This document shows, piece by piece, positions 14,648-17,216 of a stretch of DNA of 17,216 nucleotides. The stretch is from assembly GCA_027080405.1 (NCBI GenBank), contig JALWSL010000473.1, forward strand, positions 1 to 17,216, in the 5' to 3' direction. Made by a program: the position numbers and the translations under genes. Each line of letters opens with the position of its first letter. The stretch's first letter is position 1. The notes beneath the pieces are model-generated. The model ran no database searches. It was given only the letters and a program-made list of their open reading frames with translations, and was not told where the DNA came from. The stretch is from Planctomycetaceae bacterium (GTDB taxonomy: Bacteria; Planctomycetota; Planctomycetia; Planctomycetales; Planctomycetaceae).

Positions 14648-15142
14648 TCAGAGAATATACAGGGCAATCAGTTTCATCGCCAGCATGGCGTACAAGGCGG
14701 CGATTGTATCATCAGCCATCACACCCCAACCGCCGGGCAGTCTTTCAAATTTTTTGATGGGCCACGGTTTGAGGATATCGAAAATGCGAAACAGAATGAA
14801 TCCGATCCAGGCGGTTGTCCAATCCAGCGGCACCAATAGATGCACCAGGGGATAAGCTGCGATTTCATCAAAGACAACCGCTCCGGGATCTTTCTTGCCA
14901 AAGTATTCAGAACCGGCTTCGCATAACCGAACACCAACCAGAAAAAGAAGAACCAGAACAGGCAGCAGCCAAAGCGTTTCAACACCGCCCGCTGCAAGTC
15001 CCCAGACAAGAATCGGTCCCCACAAACTGCCGACCGTCCCCGGTGCAATCGGCGAATCTCCTGCTCCCAACCCCAGCGCTAACCATACCCGTAAGGTGCG
15101 ACGAGGTCGATTTTCGATATTTGGGGGGATTCTTTCGTTCAT
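14648..15142 (-). CDS. pgpA: Phosphatidylglycerophosphatase A
   Basis: 164-residue integral membrane protein, the usual PgpA length, from the ATG at 15142. The open frame extends further upstream, but the extra 62 residues are polar, unlike PgpA, and were rejected. Signature motifs are all present: GLGAGDSPIAPGTVGSLWG (24-42), VVFDEIAAYPLV (89-100, D92 and E93 as metal ligands), GFILFRIFDILKPWPI (114-129), and PGGWGVMADDTIAALYA (136-152). Hydrophobic segments near 43-72 and 150-164 form membrane spans. The enzyme removes phosphate from phosphatidylglycerol phosphate to give phosphatidylglycerol at the cytoplasmic membrane. It is the first gene of a probable two-gene transcript with padR and diverges from the RND gene. 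Confidence 0.93.
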   Translation of the reverse strand: MNERIPPNIENRPRRTLRVWLALGLGAGDSPIAPGTVGSLWGPILVWGLAAGGVETLWLLPVLVLLFLVGVRLCEAGSEYFGKKDPGAVVFDEIAAYPLVHLLVPLDWTTAWIGFILFRIFDILKPWPIKKFERLPGGWGVMADDTIAALYAMLAMKLIALYIL

Positions 15143-15232
15143 CTTGCACCACATACTGAGCAAAAGCTCCGGCAACGTCAAACGAAAAACGAACTCTCTT
15201 TCCCTCAATTCGCCATTGTTCCGCAAAGACGT

Positions 15233-15262
15233 TTGACTCTGAGTCCCCTTGTACTGAATACT
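15233..15262 (+). promoter_or_regulatory. Possible promoter for the RND transporter gene
   Basis: TTGACT (15233-15238) and AATACT (15257-15262) are separated by 18 bp and lie about 80 bp upstream of the RND start. It sits in the 201-bp divergent gap with pgpA. No Shine-Dalgarno sequence precedes the RND ATG. Confidence 0.4.
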
Positions 15263-15343
15263 GTCCCGATGCACGCAGGATCGTTCTTTGTCAAATAATG
15301 AGAGGCTTTCGGGCTGAGCGGCCCGCATTGAAAAACAGTAAAC

Positions 15344-17216
15344 ATGGCTTTAATTGATGCGTTTGTGCGCAACCCCGTCAAAGTGATTGTGGGGATCCTG
15401 CTGGTAGCGTTGTTCGGCATGGTCTTCTTTATGCGCATGCCGATGCAGTTGACGCCCGAGGTACAGCGACCTTCCATCACCGTTTCCACCCGCTGGCCCG
15501 GCGCGAGTCCGCAGGAAGTGGAACGCGAAATCGTTCTGGAACAGGAGGAGTACCTCAAATCGGTTGAAGGTCTCGTGCGCCTCATCTCCGAAAGCAGCAA
15601 CTCCAAAGGTTCGATCACACTCGAATTTCAGGTCGGAACCAATCTGGATCAGGCGCTGCTGAAAGTCAATTCGAGATTGCAGCAGGTTCCCGATTACCCG
15701 GAGAACGCGGATCAACCGGTCATCAGTACATCGAATGCGAACGATTCCCCGATTGCGTGGTTCATTTTCAGTGCCCGTCATCCTGATGACGCCGAACTGC
15801 TCGCCTTCCAGAAAAAACATCCTGAGTTGAAAAAAGAGATGGAGCACGTCCGCCGGGCGCACAATGTCGGCCTGGCGATGCTGCGATTACGGAAACTGGC
15901 CGAAGTGCATCCGGAAGTGGAAGAACTGTTGCCCCCCAAAGATCTGGATGTCACCAAACTTCGTCGATTTGCGGAAGATGAAATTGAAGCCCGCTTTGAA
16001 CGTGTCCCTGGCGTTTCACAATCGAATGTGATCGGAGGCCTGGAAGATGAACTTCAGGTTGTTGTCGATCCCGAAAAACTGGCAGCGCGGCAGTTGACCA
16101 TTCTTGATGTGAGGCGGGTACTTCGTGGGCAAAACGCGGATACTTCAGCAGGAGATTTCTGGGAAGGGAAACGGAAATGGATCGTACGGACACTCGGGCA
16201 GTTTGAAAATGTCGAAGATGTCGAGAAACAACTTCTGGCCGTTCGGGATGGCGCCCCGGTTTATGTGCGGGATGTCGCGGAAGTTCGACTCGGCTATAAA
16301 AAACCGGATGGCCTGGTCAGACGGTTTGGTGAATCGAGCATTGCCATCAATTGCATTCGCGAAACCGGCACCAACGTGCTGGAAATCATGAAAGGACTGC
16401 GGGCCGCGCGGGATTTGATCGATGAAGAGATCCTCAAGGATCGCGGCTTGCAGTTGATTCAGGTTTATGATGAAACCGATTACATCTACTCATCGGTCAA
16501 TCTGGTGCAGCAAAATATTTTTGTTGGCGGTGCCTTGACAATGATCGTTCTGATGCTGTTTCTGCATTTGAACGGCAGGACAATTTTATTGATTCCATTC
16601 ATTCTTCTTTCCGCCCTGGCGGCTGCCTATTTCAATGTGTGGTTCTTTGCGATATCACTCGGGTTAATCCTGCTTGCCGGCTTCTGGTATGCCCGTGGGG
16701 CACTCATTGTTGGCGTGGCCATCCCGACCAGTATCATCGGAACTTTTTTGATATTGGGATTACTGGGACGTTCGCTGAATGTGATCAGCTTGGCGGGACT
16801 CGCTTTTGCCGTCGGAATGCTGGTGGATAACGCAGTGGTCGTGCTGGAAAACATCTACCGCCATTCGCAAATGGGAGAAAGCCGATTTGAGGCAGCGATC
16901 AAGGGAACGCACGAAGTTTGGGGAGCGGTTGTTGCTTCAACATTGACAACGATCGCCGTCTTTTTGCCTGTGATTTTCGTGCAGGAAGAAGCAGGCCAGT
17001 TGTTTCAGGATATCGCGCTGGCGATCAGTTCAGCGGTTGGCCTGTCGCTGATTGTCTCTGTCACACTGATTTCAACCTCAGCAGCTCGATTACTGCGTTC
17101 AGAAAATGATGTCGATGAAAAAAAGGGCCACTCCGCTGCGCAAACTCCCGGTTTTTGGGAATCAGCCATCAACGCGGCTGGTCAACGATTTGTCGCATTG
17201 ATTGTCAACGTAAATC
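15344..17216 (+). CDS. RND family efflux transporter permease (AcrB/HAE1-like), N-terminal 624 residues; runs off the window
   Basis: Starts at the ATG at 15344 with the typical RND N-terminus ALIDAFVRNPVKVIVGILLV (TM1). The porter motif LTPEVQRPSITVSTRWPGAS follows, then EREIVLEQEEYLKSVEGL. The TM4-region signature GLAFAVGMLVDNAVVVLENI contains D495, equivalent to the proton-relay Asp407 of AcrB, with Asn in place of Asp408, as in many HAE1-type pumps. D495 lies about 88 residues later than in AcrB. Two insertions explain this: a charged helical segment of about 55 residues (around 145-200) inside the first porter domain, and a hydrophobic hairpin of about 33 residues (around 416-449) between TM2 and the IPTSIIGTF element. 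RND pumps export drugs, metals or lipids by proton antiport, together with a periplasmic adaptor. No adaptor gene precedes it; it would have to be downstream or elsewhere. The C-terminal half is not visible. Confidence 0.92.
   Translation, partial: MALIDAFVRNPVKVIVGILLVALFGMVFFMRMPMQLTPEVQRPSITVSTRWPGASPQEVEREIVLEQEEYLKSVEGLVRLISESSNSKGSITLEFQVGTNLDQALLKVNSRLQQVPDYPENADQPVISTSNANDSPIAWFIFSARHPDDAELLAFQKKHPELKKEMEHVRRAHNVGLAMLRLRKLAEVHPEVEELLPPKDLDVTKLRRFAEDEIEARFERVPGVSQSNVIGGLEDELQVVVDPEKLAARQLTILDVRRVLRGQNADTSAGDFWEGKRKWIVRTLGQFENVEDVEKQLLAVRDGAPVYVRDVAEVRLGYKKPDGLVRRFGESSIAINCIRETGTNVLEIMKGLRAARDLIDEEILKDRGLQLIQVYDETDYIYSSVNLVQQNIFVGGALTMIVLMLFLHLNGRTILLIPFILLSALAAAYFNVWFFAISLGLILLAGFWYARGALIVGVAIPTSIIGTFLILGLLGRSLNVISLAGLAFAVGMLVDNAVVVLENIYRHSQMGESRFEAAIKGTHEVWGAVVASTLTTIAVFLPVIFVQEEAGQLFQDIALAISSAVGLSLIVSVTLISTSAARLLRSENDVDEKKGHSAAQTPGFWESAINAAGQRFVALIVNVN

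Noticed and set aside
15143..15328. 62-residue N-terminal extension of PgpA
   Set aside because: The sequence is polar and unlike PgpA, and it would cover the probable promoter region; the ATG at 15142 gives the usual family length.

Overview
The window looks like a stretch of chromosome from a planctomycete, probably of the Planctomycetaceae group (compare Gimesia, Rubinisphaera, Planctopirus), with moderate G+C. The evidence is gene content typical of that phylum: a membrane-anchored LamG plus 'planctomycete cytochrome C' (DUF1587/1595/1592/1588/1585) protein paired with a DUF1552 protein, a DUF1559 prepilin-type protein next to a small carboxypeptidase-regulatory-like lipoprotein, Tat-exported FAD and Gfo/Idh/MocA-type oxidoreductases, and an RND pump with planctomycete-style insertions. 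No rRNA, tRNA, CRISPR array, insertion sequence or phage gene was seen.

Layout. Bases 1-386 (+) hold the C-terminal end of a Gfo/Idh/MocA family oxidoreductase. From 444 to 8147 all genes are on the minus strand. In transcription order they are the cytochrome-like PSD1 protein (8147-5481), the DUF1552 protein only 10 bp downstream (5470-4046), an alpha/beta hydrolase after 119 bp with a possible promoter of its own (3926-2994), a 0.5-kb gap, a MacB/FtsX-type permease without its ATPase (2468-1116), and a UbiC-like chorismate lyase-fold protein (1079-444). From 8407 to 11382 genes are on the plus strand: a MarR regulator, a cupin protein and a Tat-exported FAD oxidoreductase. The MarR and cupin upstream regions share an almost identical block, which is probably the regulator's operator. 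From 13432 to 11590 (minus) lie the small lipoprotein and the DUF1559 pseudopilin-like protein, the latter with a clear terminator. A small unrecognised protein (13928-14218, +), then PgpA and a PadR regulator (15142-14274, minus), and finally an RND efflux transporter (15344 to the window end, +) complete the map.

How the genes relate. The PSD1/DUF1552 pair is almost certainly one transcript and one exported system, and the hydrolase may act with it, but the biochemistry of these families is not established. MarR plus cupin looks like a self-contained regulator-target module. PgpA and PadR are probably co-transcribed, and the PgpA and RND genes diverge from a shared 200-bp region. Most of the window is ordinary for a planctomycete chromosome. 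The items most worth a second look are the shared MarR/cupin operator block, the two insertions in the RND protein, the UbiC-like gene downstream of an orphan MacB permease, an 11-bp phased repeat upstream of the PSD1 operon, overlapping divergent promoters at 13555-13593 with an attenuator-like leader, and a 21-bp tandem repeat that carries the hydrolase stop codon.
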